Assembly (NCBI GenBank): GCA_017618055.1
Contig: JAFZVB010000021.1
Location: forward strand, 1 to 64,000
Source: Clostridia bacterium
GTDB lineage: Bacteria > Bacillota > Clostridia > Christensenellales > CAG-917
Direction of reading: 5' to 3'
DNA: 64,000 nt
Part shown: positions 26,656 to 35,459 of the stretch, one piece after another
Layout: the number at the start of each line of letters is the position of its first letter
Position numbering within the stretch: the first letter of the stretch is position 1
Position numbers and translations under genes: made by a program
Notes under the pieces: generated by a model
What the model was told of the DNA's origin: nothing
What the model saw: only the letters and a program-made list of their open reading frames with translations
Database searches by the model: none

Positions 26656-27483
26656 TTATTTGTTATATAGAAGTGGTAGACATTGTTCAATGTACATACC
26701 GTATCTTAAGTCTGCTTTTTTAGCAAGAGAGAACTTAATAACTTCATAGCAGAAGTTTACTGCAGCTTGTGCAGATTTCTCTTTTGCCATACCAGACATC
26801 ATCTTTCCAATGAAAACTGAGGAGAGGATATCTCCAGCACCATGAATGTAACTATTAATCTTCTTATTATATTGGAATGTAATACGTCCATTATCTAAGA
26901 GAGCAGTACCCATTCTATCTTCGTCTGGGGAAACACCACTTAAAAGAACAGTTTTATATCCATTACTATTTAAGATTTTAAGAATCATTCTAGCATTTGC
27001 TTCATTTGGCTCTAATTGTTGGTTAATACCAGCAAGCATAGTTCCTTCTGTGAAGTTTGGCATAATAATATCTGCTAGTTTACAAAGTTCTATCATCTTT
27101 CTCTTATATGCATTATCAAAGATAGCATAGAGTTTACCATCTTCTGCCATTGCAGGATCTACAGCAATTAAAGTTCCGTTCTTTTTTAAGGATTTTACAA
27201 TCTTAATTGCAGCATCTGCTGTTTGCATAGAACCTAAGAAACCAGAGTAGAAACAATCGAATTTAATTCCGAGTTTTTCCCAATGTTTATATGCAGGAAG
27301 CATATTGTCTGCTAAATCTACAAAAGTAAAACCTGTAATTCCAGCTGTTTGTGTGGATAAAAGGGAAGTAGGGAGTCCTACAATTTCCTGTCCGCATGCA
27401 TTAATAATTGGTATTGCTGCTGTTAGAGAGCAACGACCAACTGAAGAATAGTCTTGTACTGATAATATAGTCTTATGTGCCAT
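26656..27483 (-). CDS. Pyridoxamine/pyridoxal kinase (PdxK/PdxY family)
   Basis: A 275-residue ribokinase-superfamily protein. The start LSVQDYSSVGRCSLTAAIPI and LSTQTAG are typical of pyridoxamine kinases, and HGAGDILSSVFIG carries the GxGD anion hole and catalytic Asp (here GAGD, commonly GTGD). VDPAMAEDG binds nucleotide. It salvages vitamin B6 to PLP precursors, which the PLP-dependent aminotransferase in this window would use. It is a single gene. Confidence 0.9.
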   Translation of the reverse strand: MAHKTILSVQDYSSVGRCSLTAAIPIINACGQEIVGLPTSLLSTQTAGITGFTFVDLADNMLPAYKHWEKLGIKFDCFYSGFLGSMQTADAAIKIVKSLKKNGTLIAVDPAMAEDGKLYAIFDNAYKRKMIELCKLADIIMPNFTEGTMLAGINQQLEPNEANARMILKILNSNGYKTVLLSGVSPDEDRMGTALLDNGRITFQYNKKINSYIHGAGDILSSVFIGKMMSGMAKEKSAQAAVNFCYEVIKFSLAKKADLRYGMYIEQCLPLLYNK

Positions 27484-27577
27484 ATTTTACCCCTTATTCA
27501 TTATTTCCGTTTATATAATAAACAAAGAAAAATTATTTTTCAATATTGAAATATAATTTCATAGTAATTTTAACAAG

Positions 27578-27606
27578 TTGTCAAGAACTGAATTAAGTGT
27601 TATAAT
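27578..27606 (+). promoter_or_regulatory. Promoter of the SRP RNA gene
   Basis: TTGTCA (27578-27583), 17 bases, TATAAT (27601-27606). The expected start site near 27613 agrees with the folded 5' end of the RNA. Confidence 0.8.
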
Positions 27607-27612
27607 CCATAT

Positions 27613-27881
27613 CACTGTGCTAGATGGGGAGTTAGCGGTGCCCTGTAAACTGCAATCCGCTATAGCAGTATTGAACGCTATCCTAGGCATATCTTATGGC
27701 TGGTTGCACATAACAAGGAATGTTGATAACAAGGTCCCGTGCAATATCATGCTGTGAACCATGTCAGGGCTTGACCGCAGCAGCATTAAGCAGATTTTGG
27801 TGTGTGCCATGGGGAAACTTTGAAGGAGTCACCTACTATGTTACCACAGCGGTTTGGTATGACGAAGATAGTGCACAGTAT
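27613..27881 (+). ncRNA. ffs: Signal recognition particle RNA, long bacterial type (scRNA)
   Basis: About 269 bases. The 5' Alu part (GTGCTAGATGGGGAGTTAGC, then GGTGCCCTGTAAACTGCAAT) and the S-domain segments GAACCATGTCAGG and GCAGCAGCATTAAG match the Bacillus-type scRNA. ACTGTGC near the 5' end pairs with GCACAGT at 27873-27879, closing the molecule. The RNA scaffolds Ffh and accelerates its GTPase with FtsY; both partners are in this window. The apical stem-loop is GC-TTTGACC-like in place of UCC-GGAA-GGA (see findings). Open reading frames across it are spurious. Confidence 0.95.
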
Positions 27882-27888
27882 ATAAATT

Positions 27889-27925
27889 ATGGCATCCGAA
27901 TTGGACGCCATATTTTATTTTATAA
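27889..27925 (+). terminator. Intrinsic terminator of the SRP RNA gene
   Basis: ATGGC-TCC (27889-27897 with one mismatched A) pairs with GGA-GCCAT (27903-27911), followed by TTTTATTTTAT. Confidence 0.8.
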
Positions 27926-27938
27926 AATATTTTTTAGA

Positions 27939-28745
27939 TTATTTAACGTCTCTATCTCTAAATGTAAATACGCTTATGATATTGCAAAGAAGTATAAAAA
28001 CAAATGGAACAAGTATTATTTCTATTGTATTTGCAGAGGATAATTCTCCTGTGCTTCCTGCTAATGTTAATAGACCAGATGGGATGCAATTAAATATTTC
28101 TCTAGCAACACCTTCTGTGAATAATGCCCCAGCTGATGTTATAACACCACCGAGAATATATACACCAATACATGCACCAATAGAACCACCAAGGTTTCTA
28201 ATAAGATATGCAACCATCATATATATAGAAACAATACTAATATTTACATAGAGAGTAATTGCTATGCCTCTAAAGAAATAACCAACGTCTTGTGCACTAA
28301 ATCCTTTAATTCCGAAGAATATTGCAGAGAATAGTGTGGATAATACATATGCTCCAACTGTATAGACAGCGGCAACTCCAGCCATGACTATAAATTTAGA
28401 GAAGAACATATTAACTCTATTTGCACCTCTAGAAATTCTTATTTTAGTCATACCAGATTTGAATTCTGTGCAGACAAAAATTGCAGATGCAACCATAAGA
28501 ATAATTGGAAGGTTAGATTCACTTGGAGCAGTGAACATTAGGTATTTACCTAATATATCTCCATCTAGTGGTATTGTATTAGTTGGATCTACTTCAACAT
28601 TGCCTTTTTTAGCAAGTATTACAAGTGCCAAGAATAATACATATAAAAGAAGCATTATACCAAAAATAATTATTGGCATTAACCAAAGCCAGTTGGACTT
28701 TTTGAGTTTATAGAAATCAGTTTTTAGATAATTAGAAAATTTCAT
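27939..28745 (-). CDS. ABC-2-type transporter permease
   Basis: A 268-residue membrane protein with about six hydrophobic helices and a short cytoplasmic start (KFSNYLKTDFYKLKKSNWLW) typical of BcrB/NatB-like permeases. The gene overlaps the upstream ATPase gene by 14 bases, so the two form one exporter. Substrate unknown; relatives handle antimicrobial peptides or sodium. Confidence 0.87.
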   Translation of the reverse strand: MKFSNYLKTDFYKLKKSNWLWLMPIIIFGIMLLLYVLFLALVILAKKGNVEVDPTNTIPLDGDILGKYLMFTAPSESNLPIILMVASAIFVCTEFKSGMTKIRISRGANRVNMFFSKFIVMAGVAAVYTVGAYVLSTLFSAIFFGIKGFSAQDVGYFFRGIAITLYVNISIVSIYMMVAYLIRNLGGSIGACIGVYILGGVITSAGALFTEGVAREIFNCIPSGLLTLAGSTGELSSANTIEIILVPFVFILLCNIISVFTFRDRDVK

Positions 28746-29664
28746 CGTGACTCTTTGGACCTCCTAGCATTGATATTAATTGTTCTTCAAGGTTACCTTC
28801 ACATTTTGCTACTTCAGTAACTTTGACACCACCCATATTAAATGTATCTTCAATATAAGATATAGTTTCATCTTCTTTGAAGATGTGAATTGTATTTCCT
28901 GGTAAGATTTGGAAGTCATTTCCGTTTACAAATGTTTGAGCGAGAATAGGTACAGCCTTCTTAATATCGTCTACAACAACTTTTATGAATGGTCTTGACA
29001 TCTCGTTTAATTCTTCTCCTCGAATCTCTCTAACAAGTTTACCGTTGGACATAATGCCATAACATGTTGCCATCTTTGTTAGTTCTGCGAGTAAGTGAGA
29101 GGAGATGAGGATTGTAACACCACATTTTGTGTTTAAATCCATTAATAACTCTCTAATCTCAAAAATACCGGTTGGATCCATACCATTTACAGGTTCGTCT
29201 AAGATTAGAATCTTAGGATTGCCAACTAAAGCCATTGCAATAGCTAATCTTTGTTTCATACCAAGAGAGAAGTTTTTAGTTTTTTTCTTATCATCTGGAT
29301 CTAAAGAAACACATTGCAATAATTTCTTTAATCTTTCATCATTATCTATTCCTAATGATAGTGCAACGAACTTCATATTTTCATATGCAGTCATTGATGG
29401 ATCATATGAAGGGAAGTCTATTAAAGAACCGATTCTTTTTAGTGCTTCTTCATGTTGCATTTCTAATTCGTCATCATAAATTGTAAACGAACCAGATGTT
29501 GGTTTTGCTACACCAGTTAACATACGTAAAAGGGTAGTTTTTCCAGCACCATTATTACCAATTAATCCGTAGATATCTCCCTTGTAAATTGTAAGGGATA
29601 CTTCATCTACAACCTTGGTGTCTTTATAAACTTTTGTGAGTTTATTTGTAGTAATTGCGTTCAA
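28732..29664 (-). CDS. ABC transporter ATP-binding protein (BcrA/NatA-like)
   Basis: A 310-residue ATPase that drives the permease encoded just downstream. Walker A GNNGAGKTT (about 36-44), signature FSLGMKQR, Walker B ILILDEPVNGMDP and the switch His (SSHLL) are intact. The C-terminal 80 residues form the extra domain common in drug and bacteriocin exporters. A TTGAGT-17-TATAAT promoter overlaps a 16-bp palindrome upstream. It is divergent from the HipA-like kinase gene. Confidence 0.93.
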   Translation of the reverse strand: MNAITTNKLTKVYKDTKVVDEVSLTIYKGDIYGLIGNNGAGKTTLLRMLTGVAKPTSGSFTIYDDELEMQHEEALKRIGSLIDFPSYDPSMTAYENMKFVALSLGIDNDERLKKLLQCVSLDPDDKKKTKNFSLGMKQRLAIAMALVGNPKILILDEPVNGMDPTGIFEIRELLMDLNTKCGVTILISSHLLAELTKMATCYGIMSNGKLVREIRGEELNEMSRPFIKVVVDDIKKAVPILAQTFVNGNDFQILPGNTIHIFKEDETISYIEDTFNMGGVKVTEVAKCEGNLEEQLISMLGGPKSHDEIF

Positions 29665-29693
29665 AATCTTTACCTCTAATTAATAATGCATAT

Positions 29694-29722
29694 ATTATAC
29701 ATAGTTTTGAGTTTAAACTCAA
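29694..29722 (-). promoter_or_regulatory. ABC exporter promoter with palindromic operator
   Basis: Minus strand TTGAGT (29717-29722), 17 bases, TATAAT (29694-29699). The -35 box is one end of the perfect palindrome TTGAGTTTAAACTCAA (29707-29722), a likely repressor site. Confidence 0.65.
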
Positions 29723-29744
29723 CAATTTCATAATATAAATAAAT

Positions 29745-29773
29745 TTGACAAGGGGTTAAAAAGGAGTTAAAAT
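29745..29773 (+). promoter_or_regulatory. Promoter of the HipA-like kinase gene
   Basis: TTGACA (29745-29750), 17 bases, TAAAAT (29768-29773). The -10 box lies inside the first copy of a 26-bp tandem duplication, so the start site near 29780 falls in the second copy. Confidence 0.6.
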
Positions 29774-29803
29774 TATGGGGGTTAAAAAGGAGTTAAATTA
29801 TGG
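29752..29803 (+). repeat. Tandem duplication of ribosome site and start codon
   Basis: GGGGTTAAAAAGGAGTTAAA followed by an A/T stretch and ATGG occurs at 29752-29778 and again at 29778-29803, differing by one A. The first ATG (29775) opens an 11-codon frame ending at 29810; the second ATG (29800) is the kinase start, in another frame. Confidence 0.85.
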
Positions 29804-31230
29804 ACTATAAAGAGATTGTAAAAAGACAAAATGAGATTAAAAATCAGATAAAAGATTTACCTAATGGATATCTTACAAAGAAAGTAATTTCTGGAAAAAC
29901 ATATCATTATTTACAATGGTCTGAAAATGGAAAAAAACTATCTAAATACATACCTGAAAAAGACTTAAAGCAAGTCTCTAATTCTATAGAATTAAGAAAG
30001 AAGTTGCAAGAAGATTTATCAGAATTAGAAGATTTAAAAGGATCCATAGTTGGTGGAGATAAAAATAGTAGTGTGGATACTAGAACACAAATGTATTTAA
30101 TGCACAAAAATAAGCAAGTTGCATTAATTGAAATTAGTGATTTGCATGGATATATTACAAAAGTCATTGAAGTATATGAAGAAAAGCATCTACCAGTTGG
30201 AGTTAAAAATGATAGGATGATAAGACAAACATTGGATGATTGGTGGACTGAAAGATCAATCCCTTTATCTCGTTCTGGAATTAAAGAAGTTTTAGATAAA
30301 ATACATATTGAAACTCCACAAATGTTATTAACTAAATGTAATGGATTAAGCTTATCTGATCAATACTGGATTTGCTATCCAGGTAGAGATACAAATTGGA
30401 ATGATATTAACTTCTTTGATAGCAATTTCTCTGAAGATATAGGAAAGATTATTTTTGGCGAAAAACGTAATTCTAACAACCTTAATTTTGCTTCTCCTGA
30501 TATCACATCAGATGGCAATTTGAAAAAAAGATGGAGAATAATTGATGGCAAAAGATGTCTAATTAAAGGTGGTTCATATCCATTTAAACAGGAGCCTTTT
30601 AATGAGGTTATTGCATCTGAAATTATGGATAGATTGGGTATTCCTTGTATAAAATATTATGTAGACTGGTTTAATAATATACCTTATTCAGTTTGTGAAG
30701 ATTTTGTTAACAACGAAACAGAACTTATTCCGGCATGGAGAATTTTCTTGCACAAAAAGAAAAGGAATAACATTTCTCCATATCAACACTTTTTAAGTTG
30801 TTGTGAAGATTTGGGTATTAAAGGCGCTGTAGATTTCTTGGATAGAATGTTTATAATAGATTTCATAATTTTAAATGAAGATAGACATTTAAATAACTTC
30901 GGTGTATTAAGAAATGCAGAAACATTGGAGTGGATTGGATTTGCTCCTATCTATGATAGTGGTTCATCATTAGGGTATAATAAGGTTCCATTTGAAATTT
31001 ATTCAGGTGAAGGAGTAGAGTGTAAACCATTTAAAAATAGACATAATGATCAACTAGATTTAATTAAATCTTTAGATTGGTTGGATTTAAGCAAATTGGA
31101 TGATGTAGACCAAATAATAGAAAGTGCATTTTCTGACCCAAAAGCAGCTAATTTTATTGATGAAAAGAGAGTGAAGGCGATTAAAGATACTGTTAAGAGC
31201 AGGATTTTGTATTTAAAAAAAATATACTAA
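29800..31230 (+). CDS. HipA-like kinase domain protein with extra N-terminal module
   Basis: A 476-residue protein. Residues about 1-80 (NEIKNQIKDLPNGYLTKKVI, then GKTYHYLQWSENGKKLSKYI) look like a small substrate-binding or DUF6788-like module with a coiled segment. The C-terminal half is a HipA/CtkA-type kinase: CLIKGGS supplies the ATP lysine, NEDRHLNNFGVL the catalytic loop and PIYDSGSSLG the metal-binding Asp. HipA proteins are serine kinases of toxin or persistence systems, but no HipB-like antitoxin lies beside it. Shine-Dalgarno AAGGAG at 29787-29792. Confidence 0.82.
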   Translation: MDYKEIVKRQNEIKNQIKDLPNGYLTKKVISGKTYHYLQWSENGKKLSKYIPEKDLKQVSNSIELRKKLQEDLSELEDLKGSIVGGDKNSSVDTRTQMYLMHKNKQVALIEISDLHGYITKVIEVYEEKHLPVGVKNDRMIRQTLDDWWTERSIPLSRSGIKEVLDKIHIETPQMLLTKCNGLSLSDQYWICYPGRDTNWNDINFFDSNFSEDIGKIIFGEKRNSNNLNFASPDITSDGNLKKRWRIIDGKRCLIKGGSYPFKQEPFNEVIASEIMDRLGIPCIKYYVDWFNNIPYSVCEDFVNNETELIPAWRIFLHKKKRNNISPYQHFLSCCEDLGIKGAVDFLDRMFIIDFIILNEDRHLNNFGVLRNAETLEWIGFAPIYDSGSSLGYNKVPFEIYSGEGVECKPFKNRHNDQLDLIKSLDWLDLSKLDDVDQIIESAFSDPKAANFIDEKRVKAIKDTVKSRILYLKKIY

Positions 31231-31249
31231 ACAATCTTGAATAAAAAAA

Positions 31250-31323
31250 TGGAGCGGATGACGGGAGTCGGACCCGCCTCACAAGCTTGGGAAGCTCGTG
31301 TACTACCGATGTACTACATCCGC
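31250..31323 (-). tRNA. tRNA-Gly (anticodon CCC)
   Basis: A 74-base cloverleaf on the minus strand. Acceptor GCGGATG/CATCCGC; D stem GTAC/GTAC; anticodon stem CGAGC/GCTTG with loop TTCCCAA (CCC, complement at 31289-31291); T arm with loop TCCGACT; encoded CCA. It reads GGG. The kinase gene converges on it. Confidence 0.94.
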
Positions 31324-31392
31324 AAAACTACGATTATTCTATAAATATAGAGTTTTTTTGTCAATTTTATACAATATTGTATTTTATTTTCA

Positions 31393-31422
31393 TTGACTTT
31401 TTGCGCACGCAATAACTATAAT
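31393..31422 (+). promoter_or_regulatory. Promoter of ileS
   Basis: TTGACT (31393-31398), 18 bases, TATAAT (31417-31422). The leader is only about 30 bases long, too short for a T-box. Confidence 0.65.
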
Positions 31423-31462
31423 CTTACAAAAATTATTTTATTTATATAGAGGAAATTAAAAA

Positions 31463-34400
31463 ATGTACAAACCAGTTGATTCAAATCTTAACTTTGTAGA
31501 CAGAGAGAAAGAAGTTCTACAATACTGGAAAGAAAACAAAATCTTTGAAAAAAGTGTAAAGATGAACGAAGGTAAAGTCCATTTCAGTTTTTATGATGGA
31601 CCACCAACAGCAAACGGAAAACCACATATTGGTCATATTTTAACTAGAGTTATGAAAGACATTATCCCACGTTACAAGACAATGAAGGGATATTATGTTT
31701 TAAGAAAAGCAGGTTGGGACACACATGGTCTTCCTGTTGAAATCGAAGTTGAAAAGTTATTAGGTATAAATGGCAAACCACAAATAGAGAAATATGGTAT
31801 TGAACCTTTCATTAATAAATGTAAGGAATCTGTATGGAAATATAAGGGTGAATGGGAAAAGATGTCTGATCGTATTGGATACTGGGCAGATATGGATAAT
31901 CCTTATATCACATATGATGACAACTATATCGAATCAGTTTGGTGGGCATTAAAGACTATTTCAGATAAAGGTCTATTATATAGAGGACACAAAATCGTCC
32001 CATATTGCCCACGTTGTGGAACAGCACTTTCATCTCACGAAGTAGCACAAGGATATAAAGATGTAGAAGAAACATCAATTTTTGTTAAGTTCAAGGCAAA
32101 AGATCAAGAAAATACATACTATTTAGTATGGACAACAACACCTTGGACATTACCAAGCAATATTGCTCTTTGTATGAATCCAACAGCAGATTATACAAGA
32201 ATTAAAGTTGAAGATGGAACAATCTATGTTCTTGCAGATGCATTAATTCCTACATTATTCGAAGAAGGAACATATGAAAAGTTAGATACAAAGAAAGGAA
32301 CAGATTACGAAAGAGCACCATATGAACCAATGTTTGATTTTACCGATGCTAAGACAAAGGCAAAAGGATACTTTATCACTTGTGATAACTATGTAACATT
32401 AACAGATGGTTCTGGTATCGTTCATATCGCACCAGCATTTGGTGAAGACGACTACAATGTTGGAAAGAATTATGACCTTCCATTTGTACAATTAATAGAT
32501 GAAACAGGCCACTTTAAAGAAAATTGTGGAAGATATACTGGATTATTTGCTAAAGAAGCAGACAAACTCATTATTGAAGATCTACAAAATGAAGGAACTC
32601 TCTTTAAAGCAATGCAATTCACACACTCATATCCATTCTGTTGGAGATGTGATACACCTTTACTTTACTATGCAAGAGAAAGCTGGTTTGTTAAGGTTAC
32701 AGCATTAAAAAACGAATTACTCAAATCCAATGCATCAGTTAACTGGATGCCAGGAACAATTGGAACAGGTAGAATGGGTAACTTCCTTGAAAACGTTATA
32801 GACTGGGGTATCTCACGTAACAGATATTGGGGAACACCATTACCAATTTGGGTATGTAAAGATTGTGGAAAGGTTCATGTAATTGGTTCAAGAGAAGAAT
32901 TAAGAAAACTCGGTGGATTAGATCATGATATAGAATTACATCGTCCATATATCGATGAAGTTAAATTCAAATGTCCAGATTGTGGTGGAGTTATGGAAAG
33001 AACACCTGAAGTTTTAGACTGTTGGTTTGACTCAGGTTCCATGCCTTTTGCACAATGGCATTATCCATTTGAAAACAAAGAAATATTTGATAATCAATTC
33101 CCAGCAGACTTCATTTCTGAAGCTATAGACCAAACAAGAGGTTGGTTCTACACATTACTTGCTGTATCTACATTATTATTCGGAAAATCTCCATTTAAGA
33201 ACTGTATAGTTCTTGGACACGTAAATGATAAGAACGGCAAGAAGATGAGTAAACACTTAGGAAATGTTGTAGATCCTTGGGTAGTATTAGATAAACAAGG
33301 TGCAGATGCAACAAGATGGTATTTCTACACATCTTCAGCACCATGGCTCCCATCTAGATTTGCTCCAGAGACAGTTTCAGAGTCTCAACGTAAGTTCATG
33401 GGAACACTTTGGAATACATATGCATTCTTCGTATTATATGCAGAAATAGATAAATTCAATCCAACAGAACATAAACTTGAAGACCAAAAGCTCAATATTA
33501 TGGACAAATGGATTCTTTCTGAACTTAATGCATTAATTAAGTTTGTAGACGAAGGATTAAACGAATACAAGATTACAGAAACATCTAGAAAGATTGAAGA
33601 ATTCGTAGATATGCTTTCTAACTGGTATGTAAGACGTTCTAGAGAGAGATTCTGGGGAAGTGAAATGACAGCTACAAAAGAAGCTGCATATACAACTTTA
33701 TATACTGTTCTTTCAACACTTTCTAAGGTTATTGCTCCATATACACCTTTCATAGCAGAAACAATATACCAAAACTTGGTATATAACTTCGACAAATCTC
33801 AACCAGAATCAGTACACCTTTGCTCATTCCCAGTAGCAGATGAGAATTACATCAATGAAAAATTAGACGCTGGAATGGAAGATGTATTAAAGGTTGTTGT
33901 TCTTGGTAGAGCTGCAAGATCTAAGATGAATCTTAAGAATCGTCAACCACTCTCAAGACTTTTATACAATGGCAAGACAGAGCTTGAACCAGAATTAAAA
34001 GAACTAGTAGAAGACGAACTTAACGTAAAAGAAGTTTCATTATCTAGTGGTGAAGACTACATAGATTACGAAGTAAAACCTCAACTTAAGACAGTTGGTC
34101 CAAAATATGGTCCATTACTCGGACAAATCAAAGTTCAATTACAAGAAAAAGCAAAGGAAATCGTTAATGCTGTAAAACAATTCAACAAAGCAGTATTCAA
34201 GATTCAAGACAAAGAAGTTGAACTCACAGAAGATGACCTCTTAATCTCTGTAAAGAATAAAGAAGGATTCTCCGCAGAGTCAGATGGTGAAACAACAGTT
34301 GTATTAGATACAAAGCTCACACCAGAACTTATTAAAGAAGGTGTAGAAAGAGAACTTGTATCAAAGATACAAACAATGAGAAAAGATGCAGGATTTGAAG

Positions 34401-34576
34401 TAGTAGACCACATCATTATTGGATATGAAGCAGAAGGTCTTGCAAAAGAAGTTTTAGACAATGCTACATTCTTAAAGGATGCTCTTGCAGATGGTATCCA
34501 AAACAAGGTAGATGGATATACACAAGAATGGAACATCAACGGAGACAAAGTAACATTATCTGTTAAGAAGGTATAA
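31463..34576 (+). CDS. ileS: Isoleucine-tRNA ligase
   Basis: Charges tRNA-Ile. The 1037-residue length and lack of a C-terminal zinc finger of the short type place it with the longer, eukaryote-like (IleRS type 2) group. HIGH is at 55-58 (NGKPHIGH), the KMSKS loop is KKMSKHLG (about 593-600), and CP1 editing-domain motifs (TTTPWTLPSN) are present. CRWCDTP-like and CPRCG/CPDCG segments can bind zinc. It starts a run of five plus-strand genes. Confidence 0.97.
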   Translation: MYKPVDSNLNFVDREKEVLQYWKENKIFEKSVKMNEGKVHFSFYDGPPTANGKPHIGHILTRVMKDIIPRYKTMKGYYVLRKAGWDTHGLPVEIEVEKLLGINGKPQIEKYGIEPFINKCKESVWKYKGEWEKMSDRIGYWADMDNPYITYDDNYIESVWWALKTISDKGLLYRGHKIVPYCPRCGTALSSHEVAQGYKDVEETSIFVKFKAKDQENTYYLVWTTTPWTLPSNIALCMNPTADYTRIKVEDGTIYVLADALIPTLFEEGTYEKLDTKKGTDYERAPYEPMFDFTDAKTKAKGYFITCDNYVTLTDGSGIVHIAPAFGEDDYNVGKNYDLPFVQLIDETGHFKENCGRYTGLFAKEADKLIIEDLQNEGTLFKAMQFTHSYPFCWRCDTPLLYYARESWFVKVTALKNELLKSNASVNWMPGTIGTGRMGNFLENVIDWGISRNRYWGTPLPIWVCKDCGKVHVIGSREELRKLGGLDHDIELHRPYIDEVKFKCPDCGGVMERTPEVLDCWFDSGSMPFAQWHYPFENKEIFDNQFPADFISEAIDQTRGWFYTLLAVSTLLFGKSPFKNCIVLGHVNDKNGKKMSKHLGNVVDPWVVLDKQGADATRWYFYTSSAPWLPSRFAPETVSESQRKFMGTLWNTYAFFVLYAEIDKFNPTEHKLEDQKLNIMDKWILSELNALIKFVDEGLNEYKITETSRKIEEFVDMLSNWYVRRSRERFWGSEMTATKEAAYTTLYTVLSTLSKVIAPYTPFIAETIYQNLVYNFDKSQPESVHLCSFPVADENYINEKLDAGMEDVLKVVVLGRAARSKMNLKNRQPLSRLLYNGKTELEPELKELVEDELNVKEVSLSSGEDYIDYEVKPQLKTVGPKYGPLLGQIKVQLQEKAKEIVNAVKQFNKAVFKIQDKEVELTEDDLLISVKNKEGFSAESDGETTVVLDTKLTPELIKEGVERELVSKIQTMRKDAGFEVVDHIIIGYEAEGLAKEVLDNATFLKDALADGIQNKVDGYTQEWNINGDKVTLSVKKV

Positions 34577-34577
34577 C

Positions 34578-35450
34578 ATGAGAATAGCTGAGGACTGGAA
34601 AGAATACGAGGTTATAGCCACAGGTGATGGTGAAAAACTTGAAAGATGGGGAGATTATACGCTCATCCGTCCAGATCCTCAAATTATTTGGCATGCAAAG
34701 AAACCACTAAGAAGTTATCCAAATATAGATGCAATCTATAAAAGATCTTCCGAAGGTGGTGGAGCATGGAATTACATTAATCCTATACCAGAAGATTTCG
34801 TTATTTCTTGGAATAATTTGAAATTCAAATTAAAGTTAATGGGTTTCAAGCACACGGGGTTATTCCCAGAGCAAGCTGTTAACTGGAAAAGAATGCAAAA
34901 ACTCGTAAAAGAGAGTGGAAGAGAAATAAAAGTACTTAATCTTTTTGGTTACACTGGTGCTGCATCTGTTGCTCTTTTAGAGGTTGGTGCATCTGTTACA
35001 CATGTAGACGGCGCTAAAGCCATGGTGGAGAGAGCTGGAGACAATGTTAGATTAAGTGGTTTAGAGAATGCTAAAATGCGTTACATCATAGATGACTGCT
35101 TTAAATTCTGTAAGAGAGAATTAAAGAGAGGCAACAAATATGATGCAATTATTCTAGATCCACCAAGTTTTGGAAGAGGTCCAAACGGAGAAAAGTGGAA
35201 ATTAGAAGAAGGTATTTCTGAACTCATAGAATTAGTTGTTTCATTACTTTCAGATGAACCATTATTCCTTTGTTTAAATTCATATACAACAGGAATTCAA
35301 CCAGGTGTTATGGCTAATATACTTAGAATTGCACTTGGAGATAGAGCAGAAATAGATGCAGACGAGATAGGAATACAAACAAAAGAAAAGGATATAATCC
35401 TTCCAGAAGGATGTACAGCCTTTGCAACATTCAAAAATATTAAAAAGTGA
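34578..35450 (+). CDS. SAM-dependent RNA methyltransferase, RlmI/RlmK-like
   Basis: A 290-residue class I methyltransferase. After an N-terminal segment, NLFGYTGAASVALLEVGA is the SAM-binding loop, HVDGAKAMVERAGDN the acidic ribose-binding element, and LDPPSFGRGPNGEKW the catalytic motif of the RlmI/RlmL/YccW family, which methylates 23S rRNA cytosine or guanine. The target here is not known. It starts one base after ileS and is followed by a pseudouridine synthase, another RNA modification gene. Confidence 0.88.
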   Translation: MRIAEDWKEYEVIATGDGEKLERWGDYTLIRPDPQIIWHAKKPLRSYPNIDAIYKRSSEGGGAWNYINPIPEDFVISWNNLKFKLKLMGFKHTGLFPEQAVNWKRMQKLVKESGREIKVLNLFGYTGAASVALLEVGASVTHVDGAKAMVERAGDNVRLSGLENAKMRYIIDDCFKFCKRELKRGNKYDAIILDPPSFGRGPNGEKWKLEEGISELIELVVSLLSDEPLFLCLNSYTTGIQPGVMANILRIALGDRAEIDADEIGIQTKEKDIILPEGCTAFATFKNIKK

Positions 35451-35459
35451 GATATAAAA

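Noticed and set aside
27720..28251. Open frames over the SRP RNA and the end of the ABC permease gene
   Set aside because: They cross a well-conserved RNA gene and its terminator, lie antisense to the permease and have no ribosome site.
31324..31462. T-box riboswitch before ileS
   Set aside because: The promoter at 31393-31422 leaves a leader of only about 30 bases, and no specifier or antiterminator elements are visible.
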